A DNA stretch of 64,000 nucleotides from Ustulina deusta (taxonomy: Eukaryota; Ascomycota; Sordariomycetes; Xylariales; Xylariaceae). The notes beneath the pieces are model-generated. The model made no database searches, was not told where the DNA came from, and saw nothing but the letters and a program-made list of their open reading frames with translations. Of this stretch, positions 23,762-35,185 are shown in pieces (position 1 is the stretch's first letter; every line of letters begins with the position of its first letter). The stretch spans positions 744,001 to 808,000 of the forward strand of contig JAJNNX010000003.1 of NCBI GenBank assembly GCA_023159155.1, given 5' to 3'. The position numbers and the translations under genes are program-made.

Positions 23762-24667
23762 ATGAGCATCTACTACCTGAATAATGGGGAAAAGGGATGG
23801 GAAGAGGATCGCCTTGATTGGAGCCATCATAAGATGGTGATGCCTCTTGTAGGAAACACGCTCTTCCCACGAGAGATCATGGAAGACCTGGAATCGAAGC
23901 CTTCGCTCGCAATTGCCGATGTCTGCACGGGAACAGGCGTCTGGGCAGTTTCGGTGGCCGAACAACTACCAAATGCTCAAATTCGAGGCTTTGACATTGA
24001 TACTTCCAAGTTCACGACGAACCCGCCTCCACACGTTCAATTACAGTACGGAGATGTGTTCGAACCATTCCCGTCTGGACTCTTGGGGAAATTCGACCTT
24101 GTACATGCTCGGTTTTTGGTGTCCTTGTTGAGGAAGGAAGATTGGGTGCCCGTAGCTCGCAACTTCATGACTCTATTGCGACCAGGTGGCTGGATCCTCT
24201 GGGAAGATTCAGGCCCCTTCGAGTTTAGAGTCCTTCCAATTACCCCGGGTTGGACAAAGTACGCGACGCTTAACTGGAGCTTTTGCAATGCTCAAGGCAT
24301 GGATCTCAGGTATGGCCCCCACTCCTTGTATGGTCCGCACCAGTAGGGCTACTGACTTGTTCATCTTTCACCTAGGATGCCAGCAACTTTGACGACACAC
24401 CTAGAGGAAGCTGGATTCGTCGACCTTATGGAGAAAGACTACCATACCTCGCCTTATGATAAGCTAGACACAGGGACTAAGGAGTCTATGGTTCGACTGG
24501 CGTATCAATCCTTTCTCGGTATGGTGGCCAGCGGCAAGGTGGAAGAGATGAAAACAGAGGCACAAGCAAAAATAGCTGCAAACGAAATCCGCAAGGAATT
24601 TGAGCAAGGTGCCTTGTGTTTTTGGACACTAAACAGAGTCTGGGGCAAGAAACCGGCCCAATCGTGA
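23762..24667 (+). CDS. SAM-dependent methyltransferase, LaeA-like
   Basis: Exons 23762-24309 and 24376-24667 give 279 residues. The intron has a GTATGG donor and a CCTAG acceptor. The SAM-binding motif I reads IADVCTGTGVWAVSVAE, the acidic motif II ends RGFDIDTSKF, and motif III reads FDLVHARFLV. LLRPGGWILWEDSGPF follows, as in the LaeA/Mlb-like class of fungal methyltransferases. The leading DRLDWSHHKMVM segment corresponds to the usual DRLDLQHH region. I place the start at the first ATG; the frame is open a little upstream without a Met. LaeA itself controls secondary metabolism, but many paralogues methylate small molecules or are uncharacterised, so I claim only the fold and class. Confidence 0.85.
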
Positions 24668-24902
24668 AGACTTGGAAGGTAGTGATTAAGTGTAGTTAGC
24701 TCTTGTGTTGAATGCGGGATCGTTTCTCTCCATAAAAAAAATGACATTTCACCCGAATATTGAGTAGAAATGAACATATCCATTTTGGTGGCAGAAAGTA
24801 GGCGAGTTTGGACGAAATAGTGGTTCACCAGCGCCGCATCCAGAGTCCTGGGGACTAGAGCCCAGGTAGATCAGTCATAGAGTAGCTACCCTTGATGACT
24901 CC

Positions 24903-26117
24903 CTAGGCTCGAAGGATCTTAAGAATATCAGATACCAGGTAGAGACTCCCTGCAACTACCAAGGGGCCCTCATCAGATATTTTGCTGGCCCAAGCAACCC
25001 CTTTCACCACGTCGGCTTGAGCATCTTGCCGTACTGAGATTGAAATCCCGATGTCGTCAATAGCTTGAATAATGGTAGCTGATCTAGTTGGTCTGACCCA
25101 GGGCATGCCGTCAACATGCCCAAACTCCACGGCAGCGACGTTGTCGCCGTCGCGTAATAGCACTCTCAAAATTTCGGAGATATCCTTTCCCGCCGACGCA
25201 GCAAGAACCCACGTAACAGGTTTACCATGGGCCCGGAGTCGCTTCGCAACGAAAGCCGAAAGAACGTCTGCGCTCTGGGGGTTATGGGCACCATCTAGAA
25301 GAATAGGTTTCGTCCGTCCGGTTATTTTCTTGATGTCGATGGATTGCAACCGGCCGGGCCAGACGGCACTTGCGCCCGCGCTAAGGAGCTCCTCTGTTGA
25401 CATAGCATGACTAGGGTAGGCGAGGTGGAAAGCCTCGTATGCACAGAGCAGATTTTGTTGCTGGTGTGGCTCAAGTTGCTCGCCCAACTTACCCCCAAAA
25501 CCGCTGGATCGCAAATCTGCAAGCCTGACGCTAGCGTTCACTGAATCAGCCTGCAATCGGATGACGTCTAAAACAGATAGGGGGTTGCTCGCATCGACCA
25601 CACAGGACACATTTGATCGTATTATGCCGGCCTTCTGGAAGGCAATCTCCTCGAGGGTGTTGCCTAGAAAAGACTGGTGGTCAAGACCTATCTTGGAGAT
25701 AATGGTCACAGTCTTGTGTTTCAGGGCATTTGTCGCATCTAGCCTGCCGCCAAGGCCAACCTCGACAACACCAAACTCAACCTTCTCGGCTTCGAAGATC
25801 TCAAAAGCAGTGGCCGTGAGCAACTCAAACTCGCTGGCGTCTAAGCGCTGTTCCTCGTTCCGCCTCTTGACCAGATCTTCGAAGTGATTAAACTTCGCCT
25901 CGGACACGGGGCTGTCGTTAATTGTAATGCAGTCCCAGCGGTCGACTAGGTGAGGCGAGGTGAACCTGCCACAGGACACCCGACTGGTGCGCAGCATGGC
26001 ATTGAGATACGCACATATCGAACCCTTACCATTCGTTCCAGCGACGTGGATGGCCTTCCAGGTCTGTGGGGTGTTCTTCAGAAGAGCGGTGATGCGTGCC
26101 AACCCCAGCTCGATCAT
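24903..26117 (-). CDS. FOL3: Dihydrofolate synthase
   Basis: A single exon encodes 404 residues, close to the usual length. The sequence starts MIELGLARITALL, as yeast FOL3 does. It carries the Mur-ligase-type P-loop HVAGTNGKGSICAYLNAML, then FTSPHLVDRWDCITIND, EFELLTATAFEIF, VEVGLGGRLDATN, DHQSFLGNTLEEIA and, near the end, DGMPWV and VVAGSLYLVSDIL. The enzyme adds the first glutamate to dihydropteroate to form dihydrofolate, an essential cytosolic or mitochondrial step of folate synthesis. The FOL3-like N-terminus and the GMPW block favour dihydrofolate synthase over folylpolyglutamate synthase. It is convergent with the methyltransferase gene, 235 bases apart. Confidence 0.93.
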   Translation of the reverse strand: MIELGLARITALLKNTPQTWKAIHVAGTNGKGSICAYLNAMLRTSRVSCGRFTSPHLVDRWDCITINDSPVSEAKFNHFEDLVKRRNEEQRLDASEFELLTATAFEIFEAEKVEFGVVEVGLGGRLDATNALKHKTVTIISKIGLDHQSFLGNTLEEIAFQKAGIIRSNVSCVVDASNPLSVLDVIRLQADSVNASVRLADLRSSGFGGKLGEQLEPHQQQNLLCAYEAFHLAYPSHAMSTEELLSAGASAVWPGRLQSIDIKKITGRTKPILLDGAHNPQSADVLSAFVAKRLRAHGKPVTWVLAASAGKDISEILRVLLRDGDNVAAVEFGHVDGMPWVRPTRSATIIQAIDDIGISISVRQDAQADVVKGVAWASKISDEGPLVVAGSLYLVSDILKILRA

Positions 26118-27182
26118 CTTGCCCTCCCTCTTGCCGAGAAGCTCCTAAGAAAATGAATGACTGGCTCAGATCACAGATGCCTCATCTCGGCATGCAGTAT
26201 GTTGGGGATCGGATCGAAGTGGGTATCTCTCTGAAATAGCAGATCTGATCTAATGATTCGTTGTCAAGACCGTTATGAAGAATTCTTGTTGTTTACATAC
26301 AAGCATGAGTCATCGTTTTGTTGCGCTCTGCATCTCAGATGTCTGCTAGTACTGTTTGTTGTACACCAGGACCAAACAATCTCGGCCTATTATTTATCGT
26401 TCGGGTGCAGTTTTAGCGGCAAGAGTACCTACAGGCTTCAAGTACAGTGAGTAGCCTGCCTAAGTACATGTAGGCTGGAGGAAAAGTCGATTGGGGGGGT
26501 GCACATGTAGAGGACGCTATTCTGTTAGTTAGGTAGAGACTTAGACTCCAACCTAAAATTCTGCTTGAGTACATGTACTCTACTAACGAACCAACAAGTA
26601 CCAGTACAGACTACCAGTTGGTTTTCCCAGCCACAGCCCCACCTTTTCATGCGGCCTCGGTGGCGCCATTGGCTGGTTTCCCGATCCCTTGTGCTGTCGT
26701 GCTGGGATCACATCTCTGGGGTCTGGGGGTTTTCCTCTTCTGCTGGTGATTCCTTCTTTCCTGCCGCCGTCTTCTCTTCTCACCACTCATCAATTACCCG
26801 GACGCCGTGGCCCCTCGAAGGAATATCCGTCTTTCCATCGCCGACTAATGCTGTCATAAACAACACCATTTCCCCCAAGCGCCCGTGCATACCATACCGG
26901 TCCATCTCACCTTTGCGCATCCGCTCGTCTGTTTTTTTCATCCCATTTTCTTGGCGATTTTAAGGCGCGTTTGCATTTCTGATCCGATCTTGTCTAATCC
27001 AAGCCAAACTCTCGTCGTGGACACGCGCTGTGTGCCTCCCCTGTCTCGTCCAAGCCTCTCCAGTCGCCGCTCGCTGCCCCGGCTCCCGGTGCCCGTTGTC
27101 GGTGGTCTGTTATCCGTTCTCCGTCCTCCGTTGTCTGCTGCGACGCGCCGTTGCGCGAAACAACTCGCTCGCTACTAGTAAA
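26118..27182. other. Divergent intergenic region with pyrimidine-rich leader
   Basis: About 1.1 kb lie between FOL3 and the next gene, transcribed away from each other. From roughly 26690 to 27170 the plus strand is strongly C/T-rich (runs of CTCTTC, CCTCCG, CGTCC), typical of promoters and 5' leaders of well-expressed fungal genes. Open frames here are compositional. Confidence 0.5.
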
Positions 27183-28762
27183 ATGGGTCTGCCGTAAGTC
27201 ATCCAAATCGCGCGACGCGCATGCGCCCGTCCCACCAATGTCCGGCTTGCGGCAATACCTATCCTATCCGCCTGTCGTATTCATTGCCGTGGCGTCAGCG
27301 GCCGAACATGGAAGTTTACCCGTCATGGCACTCCGAATGCATTGTGCGCCGCGGCAATCGTTCCAATTCGCCCACCCTACATTCCATCAGCAGCCAGCAA
27401 TAACACCGTTCTTCGTTGCGCCGCGACCGTGACTAACCGCAACATGCGCTTTCTTGTAGACTTTTCATCCCCCCGGTCGAGTCCGATGTGCCATCCAAAC
27501 CTGCTACGAAAGGCCCCGCAAACCCATCACACGCGCGATCCCCGATACGTCGCACTGAACGCCGTCGTCAGCTCAATGAAACCCGAGAACATCGCCTTCG
27601 CATGTCGAACGCTTTACAGGCCTCTGAAGACGCCACAGAGGCGGAGCGCCAGTCACTAATAAGTGTTATGACACGTGTGGGGCAGGCCGGCGTTCGGGCC
27701 TTGATGGCTCGCGCCGATACACCTCGTGTATCAGGACGTCAAAGTCCACGCTTGGAAAATCCACGCATCTCGGAGCTGACTGACCTTGAGCGACGTCGTC
27801 TTGGTCGAGTAGCCACTAGTGAGCAGCCACGAGGTTTTGCAATGGACGACCTTGATGATGCCTTCAATCGGCTCAGCGATATGATACCTTCACATTTCCC
27901 TACCGTCCAATCCGTAAGTTCGTTCGTCACACTGTCTACTAGCACCATAGAGAACATCTATTGATACTTTATTCTACAGTCTTCGACTCAGCGGTCGAAT
28001 GCATTGCCGCTGGCGTCCCGTCACGGATCTGTATCTGATACTAGACAGTTAGCACGGAGGCGCGGTATCGATCGCGATAATGGAGAGTCCCGTCACAGAT
28101 CTGGATCTAATACTAGACATACAGCCCGGAGGCGTGGTATTGATCGCGACAATTCGGAGTTCCGTATTCGACGCTCACGTTATGCTCCCGAACGTCCTGA
28201 CGTCCTGATCCAGCCTGCCTCTATAAACGCTATCGCGGCCCATCGGCACGCACAGCGGGTTAGATATGTTGATGGGCTTGGGGACAGGGATCGTAGTCTC
28301 AGTCCCGAAGGCGACGGAGTATGGGATACGCTTCAATCCACTCTAACTCCTGACCCCCAGCCGCCAAGTGTTGGCTCCTCTTTTGCATCGACTGTCTCGG
28401 CCACCACATCTGAAACCAATGGGACCAACTCGGTAAACACGTCGATGACGACTCCAAACGAAGAGATAGAACCTCCCTGCGACACTGTTACGGATAACCC
28501 CGGAAGCGATAGCGAAGACGATGGCGAAGAGCGACCCTCACGACAGACTACGCCTCGTGGTTGGCGATCCTACGCTGATGTCGCAGCTGAAGCACACTCA
28601 ACCCAGCCCACAGAATCTGTTGACGCAAGCGATCATGACAGAGAATGGCTGTCTGGTATGCATCGAATCGTGCGGGGGCTTGCTTCCCGAGACGATATTC
28701 CTGATGAGTGGTGGGCTCAAGCGGGATTGTCTCGTTCCATGTCATGGGAGGATTCTATCTAA
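27183..28762 (+). CDS. Conserved-looking hypothetical protein with low-complexity, Arg-rich middle
   Basis: Exons 27183-27193, 27460-27913 and 27980-28762 give 415 residues. The first exon encodes only MGLP. The 266-nt intron has GTAAGT, CTAAC and TGTAG; the second has GTAAGT and TACAG. All three join in phase. The protein is hydrophilic and probably mostly disordered. Arg-rich segments (SHARSPIRRTERRRQLNE) precede a helical block (SLISVMTRVGQAGVRALMA). A duplicated unit at about residues 164-208 repeats RRRGIDRDN (DNA repeat near 28018-28155). An acidic Ser/Thr stretch follows, and the end reads DEWWAQAGLSRSMSWEDSI. I recognise no domain. The tiny first exon plus long first intron is a layout seen in constitutively expressed fungal genes, which is inference only. 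Confidence 0.68.
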
Positions 28763-29492
28763 GACTGGAAAAGGAGACAGGGCGGCCACAACTTATTCCG
28801 ATATCAAGAGGCGTTCTTTGGTATTTGGCATTTGTGATAATGATGATGATAAAAACGATGGTCTACGGTTTGTTTGGAGAGACGCGGCCGGCGTTAGGAG
28901 CATGTTGTTCGAAAAACTGTTTGGGCCAAATCGGATGATCAAGGGATCATGCAAGTTTTAATTGCGACGGCGCAGCTACAATGTATGATAACGTGTAATC
29001 TGAACCGCTGGACTCGGTATGGGGGTTGCCCTTGGGCTTTGCCTGTTGCATGGAACTATACCTTGAGCTCAACGGCATTGCGAGGGGCAAGACTCCTTTT
29101 CTTTGCCCGTCTTATGAAGCTTAATACTATCTCGGGCATCCTTTCTTTCCTGCGCATTCTAGCTCTACCGATGTTTACATGAGTGCGCGCGTTATTATGT
29201 CTTACTAGATGCCATATTGACGTTACCACGATCCCTTATTTGGTAGAGTACTGGGAGAAATAGGGTTGGGGAGGCTCAATAGCCTCCACAACTTGGCCCG
29301 TATTTCTAACATCGAGCTAGCATTTACTTTGGCGGCTCCATCACTTACAAGCGGCGGTTGGCAGAAGATGTGTCGGTGTGTAGGAGGGGCAATGCCCATG
29401 TATTTGCCAATTGCTCCATCCCATCGACAACATCGATTACCCACTGAATTGCTTAACAGATACTGCAATTATCCAACTTGGGTACCTAATTA
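28763..29492. other. Region between the hypothetical gene and the retroelement
   Basis: About 0.7 kb downstream of the hypothetical gene, ending at the insertion point of the LTR element. The small open frames show no domain. The last four bases (29489-29492, ATTA) are the left target-site copy. Confidence 0.5.
29489..29492. repeat. Target-site duplication, left copy (ATTA)
   Basis: ATTA directly precedes the left LTR terminus TGTG and recurs directly after the right LTR terminus CACA at 35182-35185. The site is AT-rich, so four matching bases alone would be weak; the exact position beside both LTR ends makes it convincing. Confidence 0.7.
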
Positions 29493-29745
29493 TGTGCCTC
29501 GATACGGTCCCTCTACAGAACTAGTCACTTGGTGTCACTAGGTCTGATCTGAAGGTCTGTATTAAGTATGGTTGTTGAAGGAAACTAACTAGGGTATCTA
29601 ACGGAGGTGCGAGGTATTTATGCCCTTAATTAGGTGGGTCGGTACCTGGTGCCTAAGGGCTACGCACAGTGCCCTTTCATACACGTACTATTATACTAAT
29701 TTAATAGATTAACTTTAATAAAAGCCAATAGTAATAGGATCTATA
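29493..29745 (-). repeat. 3' LTR (left copy in the window)
   Basis: Starts TGTGCCTCGATACGG and ends GGATCTATA. The right copy ends GGATCCACA, so the last bases differ only by C-to-T. The first ~197 bases look unmutated; from about 29690 onward nearly every C is T relative to the right copy. Confidence 0.88.
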
Positions 29746-29760
29746 ATCACTTTTTTTGTT
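29746..29760 (-). other. Polypurine tract beside the 3' LTR
   Basis: On the minus strand the bases immediately before the left LTR read AACAAAAAAAGTGAT, a purine-rich run at the position where plus-strand DNA synthesis is primed in LTR elements. It supports minus-strand orientation. Confidence 0.55.
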
Positions 29761-31682
29761 AAATAACTATCTTAATTATTTTATAACCTATTGCTTAATA
29801 TAGCTATAAATAAAGTTATTATAAATTTTTCTATTATAATATATTTTTTAACTACTAACGGTCTTTTTTTAATATAGTTTTGCTAGTATACTATAGATTT
29901 TTTACTAAGTAGCTATCCTTATTATAAGCTAAATATAAATTATTTTTATTATACTTATTAATAAACTAAATATTACTAGGACTTTAAAGTTAGTATATAT
30001 TGCTATAATAATAACTAGTAATAACTTAAAATCTATTATAGTATAGTTTTAATTTATTTATATATTATTAAACCTATAATATTTAATTTTTTATAATATA
30101 AGTCTAGATAAGTTTTTTTTTTTTTTGGAAATATATTTATATCTAATCTTTTAAAGCTTTTAGATTATTAAAATAGTTTTTTATAGTTAATACTTTATAA
30201 TATATTACTAACTCTTTTTAATATTTAGTATTTTTTTTTTTAGTTAAGTTTTAAATATAGTTAGCTATATTAGTTATTAATTATTATTATAGCAGTTAAG
30301 TTCTAAATATTAAAAAATAACTATTATATTTAGACGGCTTAGATATATAGTTATAAATATGTACTATTAACTTTAGCAAAATTTAAAAATTAAAATATTA
30401 TTAAACTAAAGCTTTTTATAATATAATATATTTAATATTACTATTAGCTTTTTTAACCTTGCTATTTGTTTATAGTTGCTTTAATATAATTAGTTTTATA
30501 ATTAATCTATTAAACTTATATTAAACAATAGTTTTATTATTTACAAACATACTAGTATTATTACTAATTTATTTTTTTAAATAACTAAAAGTTTTTTTAA
30601 TATAAGTTAGTAAAAATTAAATTATTTTAAATAAAACATTAAGTATTAGTTTTACTTTAACTTATTTAATAGTATATTTAATATAAACTAATATTTTAAA
30701 ATTAGCTATAAAAATATAATCTATAGCCTAACAAATTAATAAAACAAAAAATATAATAAATTATAAATTAAGCAACTTATTACTAAATGTTTTTATTAGT
30801 TAATATTATAAATATTTAGTAATAACTTATTAATTAATTAAAGTTATTTTAGAATGCTAAAAATATTTGTTTGTTTTTTTTAATATTACTTTAATAGTAG
30901 CATAGCTATAGTTAATATATATATTTTTTATTTAAAGCAATAAATTTTTTGTTTTTAATATTTTAAAAAAATTCTTAGTATATAAGGCAGTTCTAGCTAT
31001 ATATAGCAGATTATTTAAAGCCTTTAAATATATTGCTATTTTATATAATTTATTTTATTAAATAAAAAAGTACTATTTTACTTATTTTAGTAGTATATTA
31101 GGTAATAAATTAGCATTAAAACGTAAAAATTCTAATATTGCTTAAAAATCTATATAGTTTAACTATTATAGCTATAATATAAATAAAACTTTATTACTAA
31201 TTATAGCTAAACTAGCTATATAACTTTTTTAATATTTAAACTATTTAAAGCTTAAATAGATTTTTTCTAGTAGCTTTAATAGCTAATTAGCTAAAACGTT
31301 TAATTTATCTATATAATATATAATATATATAACATAATATTTAATAGTATTAAAAAAATATATAATATATGCTAGTTGTTCTATTTTAATATAAAAAGTT
31401 AATAATAATTTATAATCTATATAAATAGTTATTTTTTTACTTTTAACCTAGTGCTTCTAGTACTAAAAAGCCAATATAATAGCCAATAATTCATGCTTTT
31501 AAACAGAATATTGTAACTAAATTACCTATAGGGTAGAGTGCTAACTTGTTACTATATATATATAGCTATATTAAATATATTTTTACGTAAAATTAACTAA
31601 AGTTTATATTTATAACAAAAAATAAGCGCTAGCTAAACAGCTATATAATTAGCATTGTAGTAATAAAATTATAAATATATAT

Positions 31683-31943
31683 CTATGCTTTTTTTGCTAT
31701 ATAGTCTAGCTTAATAAATATATTCTTAAGCGCTTTAGCAAAAATTTTAATAAGTAGTCCTATAATAAATAAATAATTACTAATTAAATATTTAAAATAT
31801 CTTGCTATATTAATAAAAACATATATTTTAGTTATTATTGCTAGTTTTAAACAATCTTTTATAGTAGCAACTTTTGCTAAATCAGCTTTAATATTTCTAT
31901 AAAAAATATTAAAGCTTAAAAAAATATTTTTAAATACAAACAA
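31683..31943 (-). pseudogene. Reverse transcriptase / connection-domain remnant of a gypsy element
   Basis: This 86-codon open stretch is the longest surviving frame of the element. Its segments ADLAKVATIKDCLKLAIITK and INIARYFKYLISNYLFIIGL line up with the end of Ty3/gypsy reverse transcriptase, where a D-P-x-K-V-x-x-I block precedes R-Y-F/Y-R-x-F-I-x-x-[YF]. The composition (Ile, Lys, Asn, Tyr, Phe in excess) is what AT-driven mutation would leave. It is not a functional gene. Confidence 0.78.
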
Positions 31944-33524
31944 TAATAACTTTAATATATTAACAATTATACTATACTTTATAAAATATATAAATAATAA
32001 TTTATATTATTTAAACAACTTTTTATAAGTTTTAGCCTATATAATAATATTATTTAATAAACTAGCTAACTAATCTTTAAAAAATTTAACAATCTTTTAA
32101 ATTAAAACTTAAAAAATAGCAAATATATTATAAAGTCCAAACAGTATTACAAACTATTCATATATACTAAATAATATAATAAATATTATTTTTTCTTTAT
32201 TAGCTTTATTTATTTAGATCTACTAAAATTTATTCTTTAAATTAATAAAAATATACTATAAATATCCTATTGCCCTTTAAATCTAGTCCTAAACATTAAG
32301 TAGCAAATAAACTCTTTTTTTAATTACTTTATTAAATTCATAATAATTACAACAAAATTACTAAATCACATTTTTAAAATACTTATTAATAGTTTTATTT
32401 ATAATTATACTATTAGGTGCTTTTTTTAGTATTAGTAATACTAAAGTACCCCATAATCTGTAGCTTTTCTAAATATAAACTTTAAAATATATTTTAACAA
32501 AATTTTTAATTGCGTTTTTTTATTAAAAACTATATTAACAAAATAGCAACCTAATTAGTACAATATTTCTAGTATTAATATAATGCCTTGTTTTAGCAAT
32601 AATTTCTATTTTCTTTAGCGCTAGGTCAAATAGGCCTAAAAACTTACAAATAAAATTATCTAAATATTCTTTTACTTATAAGTTATTAGAAATATTTTTA
32701 TACTATTTTATAACACTTGTTTAATATATTGTTTTAAATACTATACTAGCTTAAATATTTTTTAGTAGTTTTATAATAAGTATTCCTATAAAACATATTA
32801 GTTATACAGTTTTTTGCCTATTTTTTAAACTAAAAATACCCTTTTATTTATAAAACTTATACTTACCTATAATAAAATCCCTAAAAAAGGTCCAGTCCGG
32901 TATAATACTACTAATAACTTTTTATATTTATATTATACTATTATTAGTAATAAATTTAGCTATAACATAGCAATCCTATATTATTTATAGTTTTATTTTT
33001 TTAACGCTATATATTATGCTTTGCTATTAAAATAAGTATAATTTTAGTTTAGCTATTAATAATTCTAATATATAATAATTTATATATTTATAATTTTAAA
33101 AAACTATAAATATCATATTGCTATTAGTAACCCAAGCTTAAAACAAGTTATAATAGTCCTAATATCTATTATATAGTTTATTTTTTTTTAGTATTAATTT
33201 TATTCTATTTTTATTTATTTTAACCACATAAATAAAGCTATTTTATATATTAAAAAGTTTTTAAAGCTTATAATTAATTTTGGTTTTTTTATTATTAAAT
33301 TAATTATAAAAGCTTTATTTAATCTTTTTTTTTTTAAAATTATTAAAGCTAGCAAAATATATACGCTTATAAATTAATAATTTTTTTTAGAACAACTTAT
33401 ATTTAGTCCAAAACTTATTAACTAAATTATTATAAAATAGTATATTTTTAATTATTATAAATTAACCTGATCTTAAGGACTATAAAGTTTATAAAGTTTA
33501 TTTTAATTATTTTAATTATTTTTA

Positions 33525-33566
33525 GTAGTTTTTAGCTCAATAACCTATTTTACTGCAATTAAAACA
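33525..33566 (-). pseudogene. Gag zinc-knuckle remnant
   Basis: The minus strand reads C-F-N-C-S-K-I-G-Y, a stop, then A-K-N-Y. The spacing is that of the CX2CX4HX4C knuckle, with Tyr at both the His and the last Cys positions and one stop. All of these are explainable by C-to-T or G-to-A changes. It lies between the gag start and the reverse transcriptase, as expected. Confidence 0.65.
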
Positions 33567-34763
33567 TTTGTTTCTTTTAGCTTTAGTAGTATACCTAGCT
33601 TTATTAGTTTTATCTAGCTTAGTTACTTAGCTAACCTTACAATTATTATTATAAAAATTAAATATAATTAATAGCAATACTTTTAAAATTATTAATTTAT
33701 AATTAATAAACTAAATATAACTAATACTTAGTTTAGCTAATATTACTAAATTAATTTTATAATTATAAAATAGTACTAAAATACCTTATAATTATATTAT
33801 TATTTATAATATGCTATATATTTTACTTTTAATTATAGTTCTAAATATAAACTTAACTAATCGGGTTATTTTTTTAATTATTTTGCTATTATTTAAATCT
33901 TGCACTAATCTTTTAAAATATAGCTAAATTATTAGCATATATATACTAAACTTATATATAAATAAATCTTTTATCTATTAAGTCTTATATTAGCTACTTA
34001 AAAACTAATAATAAACTTTTCTAAATTGTTATAAATAATTAATATATAATTTCTTCTATACTAGCAAAAAACTTACAAATAGTACTAAAAAGCTATAAAA
34101 TATATTATAAATTTTTAATACTTATATAATAACTTTTAAACAATTAGCCTAAGTAATATCCTTAGTATGCCTAATAAACTAAGCTATAGCTTAAAAATCT
34201 CTAGCTAATTTAATACTAATATATATTACCTATAACTTATATAAAACAAATATTTAAATTAATTAGTTTTATATATTTTTTATTTTATTAAAAATTATAT
34301 AATTAGTAATAATAAATTATAAATTTACTAAAATTACAACCTTATTTTTAAGTTTATATTTGCTTAAGCTACTTATATTAATTATTAATATAGCTTTAAA
34401 AAATATATATTAAATACACTATTCTTATTTAATCTATATTTCTAACAATACTTAATATTAATATAAATTTAACTATTTATTTTAAAATCTTTTATTACTA
34501 GTTATATATATTAACTATTATATATATAACTTATTAATATATTACTTATTTATTTTATATATTTTTTATAATAATAGTAGTAATAATATTAAATAAACTT
34601 ATTAACTAGTTATATTATTTATTATAAATATATCTAGCTTTTTCATAAAATTAGTAATTATTTCTTTTAAATTATTAATATTATCTTTTAGCTCTACTAT
34701 ATTATAAGCCATATTAATAACAAAAATATTAATCTATTTTTAAAAGTTCTTAATAGTATTGCT

Positions 34764-34826
34764 TTATAAAACGCTAATAATTTTATTAACTAGGGCTATT
34801 AGTACTTCTAGTATTTTGTTAGCCAT
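34764..34826 (-). pseudogene. Probable start of the gag frame
   Basis: A short frame beginning MANKILEVLIALVNKIISVL lies about 100 bases inside the 5' LTR on the minus strand. It matches the place and character of a gag N-terminus. Evidence is positional; the sequence alone is too degraded to prove it. Confidence 0.4.
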
Positions 34827-34928
34827 TTTAAAAATTTTAAAATCTTTGCAATACAGTAAAAAATACAAAAAAAATACTAAATATAATAAAAATAAAAATA
34901 ATACTATAAAACTGCACAAATAACTATT

Positions 34929-35181
34929 TGTGCCTTGATATAGTCCCTCTACAGAACTAGTCATTTAGTATTACTAGGTCTGATCTAAAAGTCTATATTA
35001 AGTATAGTTATTAAAGGAAACTAACTAAGGTATCTAACAGAGGTGCGAGGTATTTATGCCCTTAATTAGGTGGGTCGGTACCTAGTGCCTAAGGGCTACG
35101 CACAGTGCCCTTTCATGCACGTACCATTGTACTAACTCAATGGATTGACTTCAATGGAAGCCAACGGCAATGGGATCCACA
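34929..35181 (-). repeat. 5' LTR (right copy in the window)
   Basis: Starts TGTGCCTTGATATAG and ends GGATCCACA. The first ~100 bases carry many C-to-T and G-to-A changes relative to the left copy; from about 35035 to the end it looks intact and GC content returns to normal. Confidence 0.88.
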
Positions 35182-35185
35182 ATTA
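35182..35185. repeat. Target-site duplication, right copy (ATTA)
   Basis: Matches 29489-29492 and directly follows the CACA end of the right LTR. Confidence 0.7.

Larger units (their letters stand above)
29493..35181 (-). mobile_element. Complete but inactivated Ty3/gypsy-type LTR retrotransposon, RIP-mutated
   Basis: Two LTRs of equal length (253 bases) bound a 5183-bp interior that is almost pure A/T, in sharp contrast to the roughly balanced flanks. Termini are TGTG...CACA, flanked by ATTA on both sides. Coding remains lie on the minus strand in gag-to-pol order from right to left: a gag-like start near 34826, a decayed zinc knuckle at 33525-33566, and the end of a gypsy reverse transcriptase at 31943-31683. 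A purine tract on the minus strand sits beside the left LTR. Thus the right LTR is the 5' LTR. Loss of nearly all C and G except in scattered contexts, with C-to-T and G-to-A differences between LTRs, fits RIP. No open reading frame longer than about 90 codons remains. Confidence 0.92.

Noticed and set aside
31683..31943. 86-codon frame as an ordinary gene
   Set aside because: It lies inside the mutated element and reads as a reverse-transcriptase remnant.
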